Part shown: positions 8,162 through 17,503 of the stretch, in pieces | How positions within the stretch are numbered: position 1 is the stretch's first letter | How the letters are laid out: every line of letters starts with the position of its first letter | Origin: Gemmatimonadota bacterium | GTDB taxonomy: Bacteria > Latescibacterota > UBA2968 > UBA8231 | NCBI GenBank assembly: GCA_018660835.1 | Contig: JABJJN010000070.1 | Span: 52,489-116,488, forward strand | DNA: 64,000 nucleotides | Direction: 5' to 3' | Translations under genes and position numbers: made by a program | Notes under the pieces: model-generated | What the model was told of the DNA's origin: nothing | The model's database searches: none | Seen by the model: the letters and a program-made list of their open reading frames with translations, nothing else

Positions 8162-10051
8162 TTAACCGACGCGGACGCTCTTGGTCTCTTTCTTGGACAA
8201 TCGAATACCACCTGCCTTCAGTCCTCGCACGGGGTATTCGGCGATGACGAAGCTTTCTTCGAGGACTCGTAGACGTGGTACAGGCTTGTATTCAACCTCG
8301 ATCGTCGCCTCTGAATCGAGGCTGAATTTCAGCAGCGTGCCACCATCGGGGACCAGATCGTAGCCGCGATTGAGGATGTATTTATCGATGCAGCACCGCT
8401 TCAGGCAGGTCGCACCTGTATCGTCTCGGTAGACGACATTGAAAACCAGTTCCTTGTCTGGAAAGCCGCAATGTAACATCCCTTTGCCGACAAAGAGCTT
8501 GTCCGGTGCGTCGGTGACCGAATAGGAGCCATCTTTGCGCACCACCAGAATTCGGTCATAGAGGGAGACATCGGCCATATGCGTGCCTTCCACCTGATAG
8601 CCGATGTATCCGGTCGCCTTGTCGTAGTCGAGCTTGAGATCACGCTTGGCAGCCTCACGAACATCCACCTGCTCAAAGGAGGTAAGCTCCGTTCGCCGGG
8701 GAAATTTGTCGCGATGACTGACGATCAGGTTTTGCAGGTAGGCAATCGTGAAAGCGACGATTTCCTTGAGATCATGGCGAATCTGCTTCAATCGCGCCTT
8801 GATCTCTCGCATCTCCTTCTTCGCACGCTCGATATCGTAGAGCGAGATGCGGCGGATGGGAATCCGCAGCAACGTATCTACATCTTCGCGTGTCACCTCG
8901 GCTTTGATCTGGCTCTGGAACTTGTCCAAGCCATCGAAAACCGCCTGAATCACACCCTCCGATGTCTTCTCTTCTTCGATCGCCTTGTAGATCCGGTTTT
9001 CGATGAAGATCTGCTCCAATGTCTTCGCATGCATGCGATGGTTGAGATCACCTTCCTCGATGCGCAGTTGCGCCTTGAGGATGTCGACGAGGCGATCCAC
9101 ATTGTGCTGCAACACCTCGGTGACGGACATCACGCGAGGAGTTTCACCATCGATGACGAGCAGGTTCAGCGAGATAGACATCTCGCAGTCGGTGAAGGCG
9201 TAGAGGGTATCCACCACGTCTGACGCGTAGACGCCGCGTGGAAGTTTGATCTCAATTTCCACATTCTCGGCGGTGAAATCCTGAATAGAAGCGACCTTAA
9301 CTTTGTTCTTGCGGGCCGCATCCTCGATCGAATTGATCAGGGCTTCAGTCGTGGTCCCGTAGGGGATCTCACGAACAAGAATGCGCTTCTCATCTGACGT
9401 GGGCTCCAACTTCGCCCGCACGAGGACCTTGCCATTGCCGTCCTCGTAATTCGATACATCCGCCATGCCACCCGTCGGAAAATCCGGAAAGACCTGAAAT
9501 GGCTTGTCCTGCATGTAGGCGACCTGCGCCTCTAGCAATTCGATCAGATTGTGTGGCAGAATCTTGGTGGCCATCGCCACAGCGATCCCTTCTGCGCCCT
9601 GGGACAGCAGCAGCGGGATGCGAACAGGAAGGACGACGGGTTCCTTGTTGCGACCATCGTAGGAGTCGACGAACTCCGTGATGCGAGGGTCGAAGATCAC
9701 GTCGCGTGCAAGATCTGTGAGACGACACTCGATGTAGCGGGCAGCCGAGGCCATGTCGCCCGTATAGATGTTGCCGAAGTTCCCCTGTCGATCGATGGCG
9801 ACATCTTTGTTCGCCAGAACCACCAGAGCGGAATAGATCGATGCATCACCGTGGGGGTGATACTTCATGCACTGGCCGACGACATTCGCCACTTTGTGGA
9901 AGCGCTCGTCATCGAGGTCGTGCAGCGTGTGCAGGATTCGTCTCTGCACGGGCTTGAGCCCATCGTCGAGATGGGGAATCGCACGTTCCTTGATGGCATA
10001 CGAAGAATACTCGAGCCAATTGCGGTCGTAGATCTGCTTGATGTAAGCCAT
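8162..10051 (-). CDS. parC: DNA topoisomerase IV / gyrase subunit A (ParC-like, short C-terminus)
   Basis: A type IIA topoisomerase breakage-reunion subunit, 629 residues. The catalytic Tyr106 follows Arg105 (AARYIECR). The winged-helix region includes MKYHPHGDASIYSAL (63-77). GyrA and long ParC run to 740-900 residues; here the C-terminal beta-pinwheel is largely reduced, as in the short ParC of Bacteroidetes and Chlamydiae. Positions equivalent to E. coli GyrA Ser83 and Asp87 are Ala70 and Ser74. Its ATG overlaps the upstream parE-like stop by one base (TGATG), so the subunits are translationally coupled. Whether it acts as gyrase or as topo IV is not decided by the sequence. Confidence 0.9.
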   Translation of the reverse strand: MAYIKQIYDRNWLEYSSYAIKERAIPHLDDGLKPVQRRILHTLHDLDDERFHKVANVVGQCMKYHPHGDASIYSALVVLANKDVAIDRQGNFGNIYTGDMASAARYIECRLTDLARDVIFDPRITEFVDSYDGRNKEPVVLPVRIPLLLSQGAEGIAVAMATKILPHNLIELLEAQVAYMQDKPFQVFPDFPTGGMADVSNYEDGNGKVLVRAKLEPTSDEKRILVREIPYGTTTEALINSIEDAARKNKVKVASIQDFTAENVEIEIKLPRGVYASDVVDTLYAFTDCEMSISLNLLVIDGETPRVMSVTEVLQHNVDRLVDILKAQLRIEEGDLNHRMHAKTLEQIFIENRIYKAIEEEKTSEGVIQAVFDGLDKFQSQIKAEVTREDVDTLLRIPIRRISLYDIERAKKEMREIKARLKQIRHDLKEIVAFTIAYLQNLIVSHRDKFPRRTELTSFEQVDVREAAKRDLKLDYDKATGYIGYQVEGTHMADVSLYDRILVVRKDGSYSVTDAPDKLFVGKGMLHCGFPDKELVFNVVYRDDTGATCLKRCCIDKYILNRGYDLVPDGGTLLKFSLDSEATIEVEYKPVPRLRVLEESFVIAEYPVRGLKAGGIRLSKKETKSVRVG

Positions 10052-11961
10052 CAGGCCAGGTGCTCCATGATATACTCACGCCGCTCAGGTGTATTCTTCC
10101 CCATGTAGAATTCGAGGGTCTGAGAGACGGCGGACATCTTGTCGATTGTCACTTTGACCAGCTTGATCTGATCGCCGATAAACTGACCAAATTCCTTCGG
10201 TGAAATCTCGCCAAGCCCCTTGAAGCGTGTTACCTCAGGCCCCTTGATCTTCTTGAGCGCTGCATCGCGCTCCTTCTCAGAATAGCAGTAGGCGGTTGAT
10301 TTCTTGTTCCGCACACGGAACAGGGGCGTTTCCAGGATGTAGACGTGCCCCGCCACGACGAGGTCCTCAAAGTAGGTGAGGAAAAAAGTCAGCAAGAGAT
10401 TACGGATATGAAATCCATCGACATCGGCGTCGGTGGCCAGCACGACCTTGTTGTAGCGCAGGCCATCGATGCCGTCTTCGACACCGAGGGCCATCATCAG
10501 ATTGAAGAGCAACTCGTTCTTGTAAACCTCCGCCTTGCCGCGACCGAAGGCATTTTGTGGCTTCCCCGTCATCACGAAGATGCCCTGCGTATTTGGATCG
10601 CGGGATGAGACGATCGACCCGGCAGCCGACTGGCCCTCGGTGATGAAGAGAGTCGATTCATCTCCTCGCTTTCGATCACCCAGATGGTACTTGCAATCAC
10701 GCAGATTCGGATTCTTGATGGAGATCTTCCGCGCATTCTCCTTGGCCTCTTTTTTCACCGCATTGAGGTCTTTTCGGAGTTTCTCGTTGTTGGCAACTCG
10801 CTGCTCGAGGCTGTCAGCGGCGGCCTTGTTCTTATGCAGGAAATCGACGACGGCTTCCTTCACATCGTTGACGATCCAGCCACGAACATCCGTATTGCCA
10901 AGCTTGTTCTTCGTTTGTGATTCGAAGACCGGCTCCATGAGTTTCACCGCCACAGCGCCGGCGATTCCATCACGGACATCTACGCCATTGTAGGCCTTGC
11001 GGAAGAACTCGTTCACGCCCTTCAGGACACCTTCACGGAAGGCCGACTGATGTGTTCCGCCGTCGGACGTGTACTGGCCGTTAACAAATGACCAATAGGT
11101 TTCGCCATAACCCTCGACGTGGGTGAAGGCGAACTCCAACCGCTCACTGCGGAAGTGAGCCGGCGTATAGGTGACGGCATCCTCGTCTGTGCCAACTTCC
11201 CGCTGCAGCAGGTCCAGCAGTCCTTTCTTGGACTCATACTTCTGCCCATTGAGTGCCAGAACCAAACCACTATTGAGACAGGCGTAGTTCCACAGTCGAC
11301 GCTGCACGAATTCGAGGTTGAAATCGAATTCACCGAAGATTTCGGGGTCGGGATGAAACTCGACGAGTGTACCGTCGGGCTCCTTGGGGGCCTTCCCCTT
11401 CTTCGTCTCCTTCTTCAGGTCACCACGCTCAAAAATCGCCTCGGCGAATTGCCCCTTGCGATAGGCGACGACGCGAAACTGGTCAGAGAGAGCATTTACT
11501 GCTTTCGTGCCCACGCCATTGAGACCGACGGAGAATTGGTAGATCTCGTCGTTGTATTTGGCTCCCGTATTGATGACGGACACACACTCGACAAGCTTAC
11601 CGAGTGGAATACCGCTGCCAAAATCGCGGATGCGAACACAGTTATCTTCGATGGTCACGTCGACTTTGCGCCCATGGCCGGTGATGAACTCATCGACAGC
11701 GTTATCTATGACCTCCTTCAGCAGAACATAGATCCCATCATCCGGATCTGAGCCGTCTCCAAGACGACCGATATACATACCTGTGCGCAGACGAATGTGC
11801 TCGAGAGAACTGAGTGTCTTGATCTTGCTCTCATCATAGACGTCCTCGTTGCCTTTGCGCGCTCTCTTTTTTGCAGGCGCAGGCTTGCTCGTACCATTGG
11901 ATTTCTTGCTGTCGCCCTTGGCCGAGAATAGGTCGTTCTGTTGTGCCGTTGCCGTCGTCAT
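10051..11961 (-). CDS. parE: DNA topoisomerase IV / gyrase subunit B (ParE-like ATPase)
   Basis: The ATPase and Toprim subunit partnering the gene that follows. A GHKL ATPase domain is N-terminal. The transducer domain has the GTKAVNALS loop. A Toprim domain has EGQSAAGS (about residue 440) and DVDGFHIRNLL, with NAFGRGKAEVYKN between them. I chose ATG 11961 (636 residues) because GGAG lies upstream at good spacing; a TTG at 11997 would add 12 residues. Length and lack of the GyrB insert fit ParE or short GyrB. A Lys/Arg/Ser-rich N-terminal tail precedes the ATPase domain. Confidence 0.9.
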   Translation of the reverse strand: MTTATAQQNDLFSAKGDSKKSNGTSKPAPAKKRARKGNEDVYDESKIKTLSSLEHIRLRTGMYIGRLGDGSDPDDGIYVLLKEVIDNAVDEFITGHGRKVDVTIEDNCVRIRDFGSGIPLGKLVECVSVINTGAKYNDEIYQFSVGLNGVGTKAVNALSDQFRVVAYRKGQFAEAIFERGDLKKETKKGKAPKEPDGTLVEFHPDPEIFGEFDFNLEFVQRRLWNYACLNSGLVLALNGQKYESKKGLLDLLQREVGTDEDAVTYTPAHFRSERLEFAFTHVEGYGETYWSFVNGQYTSDGGTHQSAFREGVLKGVNEFFRKAYNGVDVRDGIAGAVAVKLMEPVFESQTKNKLGNTDVRGWIVNDVKEAVVDFLHKNKAAADSLEQRVANNEKLRKDLNAVKKEAKENARKISIKNPNLRDCKYHLGDRKRGDESTLFITEGQSAAGSIVSSRDPNTQGIFVMTGKPQNAFGRGKAEVYKNELLFNLMMALGVEDGIDGLRYNKVVLATDADVDGFHIRNLLLTFFLTYFEDLVVAGHVYILETPLFRVRNKKSTAYCYSEKERDAALKKIKGPEVTRFKGLGEISPKEFGQFIGDQIKLVKVTIDKMSAVSQTLEFYMGKNTPERREYIMEHLA

Positions 11962-12273
11962 CGACGCTCCATCGCTTCCCTGACTTGGACCTGGCAATCC
12001 GAGGGTCGGTTGCCGGGTTGGTTTGCTTCAAGCTAGTAGATACACCGATCCGAACCGGCATGCTCACAAAGCGCCGACTGATTTGAGACGGAACGGTCTC
12101 TTAAGGGGAGAGATGCGAGCGGTGAACTGGCGGGGGGAGGAGATGCCAGGCAACCGGCCGCATGGGGTGTTCTTCTTCGAACACCTACGCCAAGATAGAA
12201 ACGACATGCGACCGGCGCGAGTGCCGGCCGCATAAGATTGTTAGATGGGTCTTGTGACCCGACACGACAAACT
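11962..12273. other. 312-base intergenic region with a hairpin
   Basis: No gene is supported here. A stem of TGCGGCCGGC with GCCGGTCGCA (12207-12232, minus strand, one G-U) is followed by TGTCGTTTCT, a plausible but weak terminator for the helicase gene. A second small hairpin, GGTGTTC/GAACACC, lies near 12167-12186. The parE-like promoter must be in the remaining part, but no clear -35/-10 pair stands out. Confidence 0.45.
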
Positions 12274-13524
12274 CTATCTGCGACGACCGTGAGTCGGTGC
12301 CTGTGGTTTGTGCTCCCGGGGTTGCGGACCACTCGCCTTGGGCCGACTCGACACAGCGGGCCCAGTGGGTCTGCCCGGGCGTCGTCGCGCCTTGCCGGAG
12401 CGAACTTTCGACATGTCCGGTTCACGTCCCCGCCACTGTGCCTCAATTTCACGAACGCTGATCAGACGCTTCAGTCCAGGCAGATCGCGGTCAGTCACCA
12501 TCGTCAGAGCGATGCCCTTTCTGCCCATACGACCGGTGCGCCCCGTACGGTGAGCGTAGATCTCTGGATTGAAGGGGAAATCGAAATTGATGACATGTGT
12601 CACATGAGAAAAATCAAGTCCACGGCCAGCTACATCCGTAGCAATCATGAACTTGATTTTACGGTCCTTGAAGCGGTCAAAGATCGACATGCGCCGGCTT
12701 TGGTCGAGCCCGCCGTGGATGTACTCACAGGAGCGAAATTTGCGATTCACCTTGCGGTAGAGATCGCCCCCCTTATCCCTTGAGTTGCAGAAAATGATCA
12801 CCTGATCAACTTCATCTTCACTGCCGAGAAGCCCGAGAAGGGTTTCAATGCGATCACCACGGATGTGGAGGAAGTGGTGTTCGAGGGAACTGGGAGCACC
12901 CTGATCATTGTTGAGTTCGATCTTCACCGGATCGGTGAGATACTTGCTCGTCAGCTTAGCGATCTCTGTTGGCATCGTCGCTGAAAACAGCAGAGTCTGG
13001 ACTTCCTGTAGCATACAGGAGAGAATGAAGTCAACGTCTTCGATGAAACCCATATCGAGCATCTCATCGGCTTCATCGAGGATGACGGTACGTACGTGCG
13101 TCAGATCCAGCTTTGTGTTCCATATCAGATCGATGAGTCGACCCGGCGTCGCCACAAGAATGTGCACGCCGTGATTGAGCTTCGACTTTTGGATGCCGAT
13201 GTCGAATCCGCCAAATACGGCAAAGGGAACGACATCTGTGTGCTTGGCAACGTCATCGATTTCTTGCACGTATTGCAGCGCAAGTTCACGGGTCGGCACG
13301 AGAATGATGTGCTGAATGACGCGCTCATCCGCATTCGTGAGTTCGACGATAGGAATGGCGCAGGCGGAGGTCTTACCCGACCCGGTTTCGGCGAGACCAA
13401 TCAGGTCGCGGTTGTCCAGGATGTGCGGAATCGCCTGTTCCTGGATAGGTGTCATTTCGGTGTACTTCATGTCGTCGAGAGCGTCGACGATCGCTGGTTG
13501 GAGATCGATCTCCGAAAACTTCAT
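12274..13524 (-). CDS. DEAD-box ATP-dependent RNA helicase
   Basis: A 416-residue RNA helicase that unwinds structured RNA, probably in ribosome assembly, mRNA decay or cold growth. All core motifs are visible in order: the Q motif (MTPIQEQAI), Walker A AETGSGKT, PTRELAL, TPGR, DEAD (ILDEADEMLD), SAT, and HRTGRTGR. Domains: N-terminal RecA-like to about residue 205, C-terminal RecA-like to about 355, then a basic Arg/Pro/Ser/Lys-rich tail typical of RhlE or CsdA relatives. It does not match one named subfamily closely. It is divergent from gltX across 284 bases. Confidence 0.92.
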   Translation of the reverse strand: MKFSEIDLQPAIVDALDDMKYTEMTPIQEQAIPHILDNRDLIGLAETGSGKTSACAIPIVELTNADERVIQHIILVPTRELALQYVQEIDDVAKHTDVVPFAVFGGFDIGIQKSKLNHGVHILVATPGRLIDLIWNTKLDLTHVRTVILDEADEMLDMGFIEDVDFILSCMLQEVQTLLFSATMPTEIAKLTSKYLTDPVKIELNNDQGAPSSLEHHFLHIRGDRIETLLGLLGSEDEVDQVIIFCNSRDKGGDLYRKVNRKFRSCEYIHGGLDQSRRMSIFDRFKDRKIKFMIATDVAGRGLDFSHVTHVINFDFPFNPEIYAHRTGRTGRMGRKGIALTMVTDRDLPGLKRLISVREIEAQWRGREPDMSKVRSGKARRRPGRPTGPAVSSRPKASGPQPREHKPQAPTHGRRR

Positions 13525-13739
13525 ATGCGATTGGATACCTTTCGCGGCAGACGCGGGCAGCTCGAGCCAGTTGGGCTCGGCGCGTCGAGTGAGCGGGTGT
13601 CGTGTTTGGGGACGACCCGATGTGGGATGTGTCGCGGGGCACGCGGCACTGTCCCGGCCGCGCTTCTTTAGTGATTGTCAAAGGTAGGCGCTGAGCTGGA
13701 ATCCGGAAAGCGACGATCCGCGGCCCTGTGATCAACCCG

Positions 13740-13767
13740 TTGCATGTGATCGAGTGCGCTGTATCTT
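13740..13767 (+). promoter_or_regulatory. Probable promoter of gltX
   Basis: TTGCAT (13740-13745), a 16-base spacer and TATCTT (13762-13767), about 41 bases before the ATG at 13809. It matches the sigma-70 consensus fairly well, but there is no independent support. The rest of the 284-base divergent region (13525-13808) shows no other feature I can defend. Confidence 0.45.
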
Positions 13768-13808
13768 AACTATCTTCATTGTTCACTCATACTTAGAGCG
13801 ATCTTCCT

Positions 13809-15308
13809 ATGTCTGATGTCCGTGTCCGCGTGGCCCCTTCACCAACGGGTGCTCCACACGTGGGTACCGCTTTCATCGCCTTGTTCAACCAGTTATTTGC
13901 CCATGCGCAGGGTGGCAAGCTGCTGCTACGTATTGAGGATACGGATCAGGCCCGGTCTCGAATCGAGCACGAGCAGCTGCTGACAACCGCCTTACAGTGG
14001 CTTGGACTCAAGTGGGATGAGGGACCCGATGTGGGGGGAGATTATGGGCCCTATCGACAGAGCGAGCGGCTGGAAATCTATGCCCGGCACGCGGCAGATC
14101 TCATCGACAGTGGGCACGCTTACCATTCCTTTGCCACGTCCGAGGAGCTGGCAGCCTGGCGCGCCGAGGGACAGCGAGATGGTCATCCACCACCCTACGC
14201 GCTTGAGCGGGATGTCGATCCAGAAGCGGGTCGTGTGCGCGCCGCTGCAGGAGAGCCGCATGTCATCCGGATGAAAGTGCCGATGCAGGGCCAGTGTGAG
14301 GTCACGGACGTATTGCGCGCCCCGATCACCTTTGACCTGGAGCAGATCGACGACCAGGTGCTGATGAAATCCGATGGCTTCCCGACATACCACCTGGCTG
14401 TTGTGGTTGACGATCATCTGATGGGCATCACACACGTAATCCGTGGTGAAGAGTGGATCAACTCCACGCCAAAACACCTGCTACTGTACGAGTGGTTCGG
14501 TTGGAAGCCGCCCATTCACGCGCATCTTCCCCTGCTGCTGAATCCGGATCGCAGCAAGATGTCCAAACGGCGCAACCCGACGTCCATCGATTTCTATCGG
14601 CGAGCCGGGTTTCTGCCTGAGGCGCTGCTGAACTATCTGGCTCTGATGGCGTATCCTCCCGCACCGGTGGACGGTGGCGAGGGGGAGGAAAAATTCACGA
14701 CGTCGTCCTTGGGCGACCGTTTCGAGTTGGACAAGATTAATCTGGGCGGTTCGGTCTTCGACTTGGAGAAATTGCGCTGGCTCAACGGGCGTTATCTTCG
14801 CGAAGACATGGACGGTGACACAATTCTTGCGGCCCTCAAAAACTGGGCAATCAACGATCAGTCGCTGGCGGCGATGATTCCGCTGATGCAGTCACGCATG
14901 GAGACACTCGGCGACTTCATGCCGCGCTGTGCATTCTTCTTTGCCAGTGACGTGACACCGGTAACGGATGATCTGATCCCGGCAAAGCGAGAGGCGGGAG
15001 ATGTCGCCCAGGTATTGCAAACAGTCATCTGGGCTCTGGAAGCACTCGATCCGTGGTCAGTAGATGGCGTGGAAGCGGCGGTTCGCCTCGTCTCCGACCA
15101 TTGGGACTGGCCCGTCCGCGACGTAACGAAACCCATGTATGCGGCGATCATGGGACAGCCCGTGGGGCCGCCCCTGTTCGAGTCTATCGCCTTGCTGGGT
15201 ACTGATATGTCGCGCGTTCGACTACAGAAGGCTACCGAGCAACTTGGGGGGATATCGAAGAAGAAGGCGCGTAGTCTGGAGAAAATCTGGGCAACCAGGA
15301 CAGAGTAA
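13809..15308 (+). CDS. gltX: Glutamyl-tRNA synthetase
   Basis: Class I aminoacyl-tRNA synthetase, 499 residues, that charges tRNA-Glu. The HIGH-type motif is PHVGT near residue 18 (APSPTGAPHVGT). The KMSKS-type motif is SKMSKRRNP near residue 250. RIEDTDQARS is the typical GluRS glutamate-site segment. The C-terminal anticodon-binding domain is all-helical and of normal length. A separate glnS gene is present at 27822-29537. The stop codon converges on the fapA-like gene with an eight-base gap. Confidence 0.96.
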   Translation: MSDVRVRVAPSPTGAPHVGTAFIALFNQLFAHAQGGKLLLRIEDTDQARSRIEHEQLLTTALQWLGLKWDEGPDVGGDYGPYRQSERLEIYARHAADLIDSGHAYHSFATSEELAAWRAEGQRDGHPPPYALERDVDPEAGRVRAAAGEPHVIRMKVPMQGQCEVTDVLRAPITFDLEQIDDQVLMKSDGFPTYHLAVVVDDHLMGITHVIRGEEWINSTPKHLLLYEWFGWKPPIHAHLPLLLNPDRSKMSKRRNPTSIDFYRRAGFLPEALLNYLALMAYPPAPVDGGEGEEKFTTSSLGDRFELDKINLGGSVFDLEKLRWLNGRYLREDMDGDTILAALKNWAINDQSLAAMIPLMQSRMETLGDFMPRCAFFFASDVTPVTDDLIPAKREAGDVAQVLQTVIWALEALDPWSVDGVEAAVRLVSDHWDWPVRDVTKPMYAAIMGQPVGPPLFESIALLGTDMSRVRLQKATEQLGGISKKKARSLEKIWATRTE

Positions 15309-15316
15309 CCTCTGCT

Positions 15317-17488
15317 TCAGCGCACGACCATGGACTCGCCACGCATCTCAAAGCGGGCACTCTTCATCGGCGACTTCACCTGTCTCTGACTGTCCCCGAT
15401 TCTAACATTCACACCGGGAAACATCGCGTCTGCTGCCTCGACGAACGCGGTTCGCAGAGTTGAGCCCACTTTGGCATCAATCTCTTTGCGCTCGTTGAGA
15501 ATGCCCTGGTGAGCCTGGACCAACTGGCCGAGCTGTTTGGCCGCACGAGCGAGCACTTTTTTCTGCGGACCCGTGGATGCGGCAAGACGTTTTTGGATCG
15601 CCGCCACATCGAGTTTTTGCAGTTGGAAACGTGACAGATGGCGAAGAATCAGCTTGTTGCTCTCTTCTAACTTGCGATTCAACAGATCCAGCTTCTTGGC
15701 GCCTTCTGGATCCATGCCGGCCGTCAGATTCGTCATGTTGTGAGCGTTAGATCCGGCAACCTGCATCTGGATACCAGACAGTCCCCAAACCTCCCCGCCA
15801 CTGATGGCGCCCCCCTTGGGGCCTTCACTGCGTTCGACGCTGATCACACCGTCGGCATGGAGGATCGCTTGTGTGGCATGACTGCCGATCAGAATATCTC
15901 CGCCTGCCCGCACGCGTGCTTCTTCAACCCAGCCCACCCTGATCTCGCCTCGTGCCACGACGCGCGTACGACGTCCGCTAATTCCGTCTCCGACGACAAC
16001 ATTCCCACCTGCCACAAGGGTCGTTCCCGCATCAATCGAGCCAAAGACGTAGACATTCCCCGTCGCCTTGACGGTGAAACCTTGCCCGACCGACCCCTTG
16101 ATCACGATCTCGCCATTGAATTCGAGATTCCCTGTATCGAAACCCACATCACTTTCGATGATCAGGGTATCCACCACATCGATCTCGCCTGGTATTGACT
16201 TTATGGCGCCGTCTCTCTTGGCGTAGAAGTGCGTCACGCCGCGCGCACCGTCCTCGGCACGCACATTGGATCCAGGTTTCACTTCTAGGGGGCGACCATC
16301 TCGGGCGGGCACCCGGTTACCCATCAGATCACGGCCATCAGCACCGTCCGTCGGTGGTATCAACCGAGCAATCTCGGAGTCCGTCTCGACATTGGCCTCA
16401 TAGGAAACCTTGGTCAGATCAATCAACCCTTCCGCTGTCAAGCGGCCGTACCGTCGCTCACTGTCGACGAGAAGATCCAGATACGCGTCGCGGCCGTGAT
16501 CGGCAGGAATCGCCTCGGCGATACGCCGCAGGCCGATCTCATGCTCGCCACTACCCATTTGTTCAACGAGAGAGACGATCACCTCGTTATCGGTGCCTTC
16601 TACCACGTCGAGTCGATCAAGCCAGCGATCGATCATCTCTGTCGTCATCGCCATTTGCCGCGGATCAAGGAGAAAGCAGTAGGCAATGCTGGCGTCACGA
16701 TACAGCCAAATGGGTGATATGATCGAGAGCTTCGTCCGCTCAACGAGGACGTAGCCAAATTCTGTGGCCACCAAATTCTGGCCCTCCTGCTCAATATTTG
16801 TCCCCAGGTCAGGCATACCCGGGAGACCCTTGGCAGGCAGAGGACGACCAAATACGTCCACTCCATCGTATGCCTCACCGACGCCGCGAACACGACCGAT
16901 TACATTCCCTGGTAGTGCGGCGACGGCCCGAGTCGTGAGCAATTGCTCTTCTGTCGGCTCATCTGTAAGCAGGTTACGAAGACTCGCCGACCAACCCATC
17001 AAAGAGGCAGCCTGCAGAGGGCTTTCATTTTCACCCGGGTAGCAATAGTCAACGCCACCCTCTGGTCGCGCCTCCTCACCACCCGCGAGCAGGACCCAAT
17101 GCGGATCCTCACTCATAAGAGACTGGCGTAGCTGATCTGACGTCAGCTTCTCAGGATTCTTGAAACCACAGCCGGCGATGAGTTCGGAGAGTTTGGGCAG
17201 ACTGGCAAGTTTTGACACGCGTGCCATGTACGCTGTGAGGCAATCAGCCCTGATCGCCAGACTACACTCAGCAAAATAGAGTTCGTAGAACCACTGTCCG
17301 GCATCGGTGCCCGCCTCTTGGCCCGCTTGCAGACGCGCACAGGTTTCCGCCGAGCGACCCAGGCCCTTGAGAATCCACTCGAGGGTCTCGTCCTTGTCGG
17401 GCGTGACCAAATTGCCAACGATCTGACCTGGGAACTGCTCGTCCTCAGTGTCGTCGGTCTTGTCGGGTTTGTCGACGTCCCTGTTCAT
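15317..17488 (-). CDS. FapA / DUF342 family protein
   Basis: A 723-residue cytoplasmic protein of the FapA family, named for flagellar assembly protein A. The N-terminal half is helical and divergent. The centre (about 370-580) is a run of short glycine-rich beta-strand repeats (for example NVYVFGSIDAGTTLVAGGN and GDILIGSH), a right-handed beta-helix resembling bactofilins. The C-terminal part (about 590-690) is a long coiled coil. It is the last gene of a kinase operon, 15 bases after the REC-GAF gene, so it may be an output or a co-regulated scaffold. A direct flagellar role is not shown. No flagellar structural genes lie in the window. Confidence 0.8.
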   Translation of the reverse strand: MNRDVDKPDKTDDTEDEQFPGQIVGNLVTPDKDETLEWILKGLGRSAETCARLQAGQEAGTDAGQWFYELYFAECSLAIRADCLTAYMARVSKLASLPKLSELIAGCGFKNPEKLTSDQLRQSLMSEDPHWVLLAGGEEARPEGGVDYCYPGENESPLQAASLMGWSASLRNLLTDEPTEEQLLTTRAVAALPGNVIGRVRGVGEAYDGVDVFGRPLPAKGLPGMPDLGTNIEQEGQNLVATEFGYVLVERTKLSIISPIWLYRDASIAYCFLLDPRQMAMTTEMIDRWLDRLDVVEGTDNEVIVSLVEQMGSGEHEIGLRRIAEAIPADHGRDAYLDLLVDSERRYGRLTAEGLIDLTKVSYEANVETDSEIARLIPPTDGADGRDLMGNRVPARDGRPLEVKPGSNVRAEDGARGVTHFYAKRDGAIKSIPGEIDVVDTLIIESDVGFDTGNLEFNGEIVIKGSVGQGFTVKATGNVYVFGSIDAGTTLVAGGNVVVGDGISGRRTRVVARGEIRVGWVEEARVRAGGDILIGSHATQAILHADGVISVERSEGPKGGAISGGEVWGLSGIQMQVAGSNAHNMTNLTAGMDPEGAKKLDLLNRKLEESNKLILRHLSRFQLQKLDVAAIQKRLAASTGPQKKVLARAAKQLGQLVQAHQGILNERKEIDAKVGSTLRTAFVEAADAMFPGVNVRIGDSQRQVKSPMKSARFEMRGESMVVR

Positions 17489-17503
17489 CGACAGTCGCTC
17501 CCC

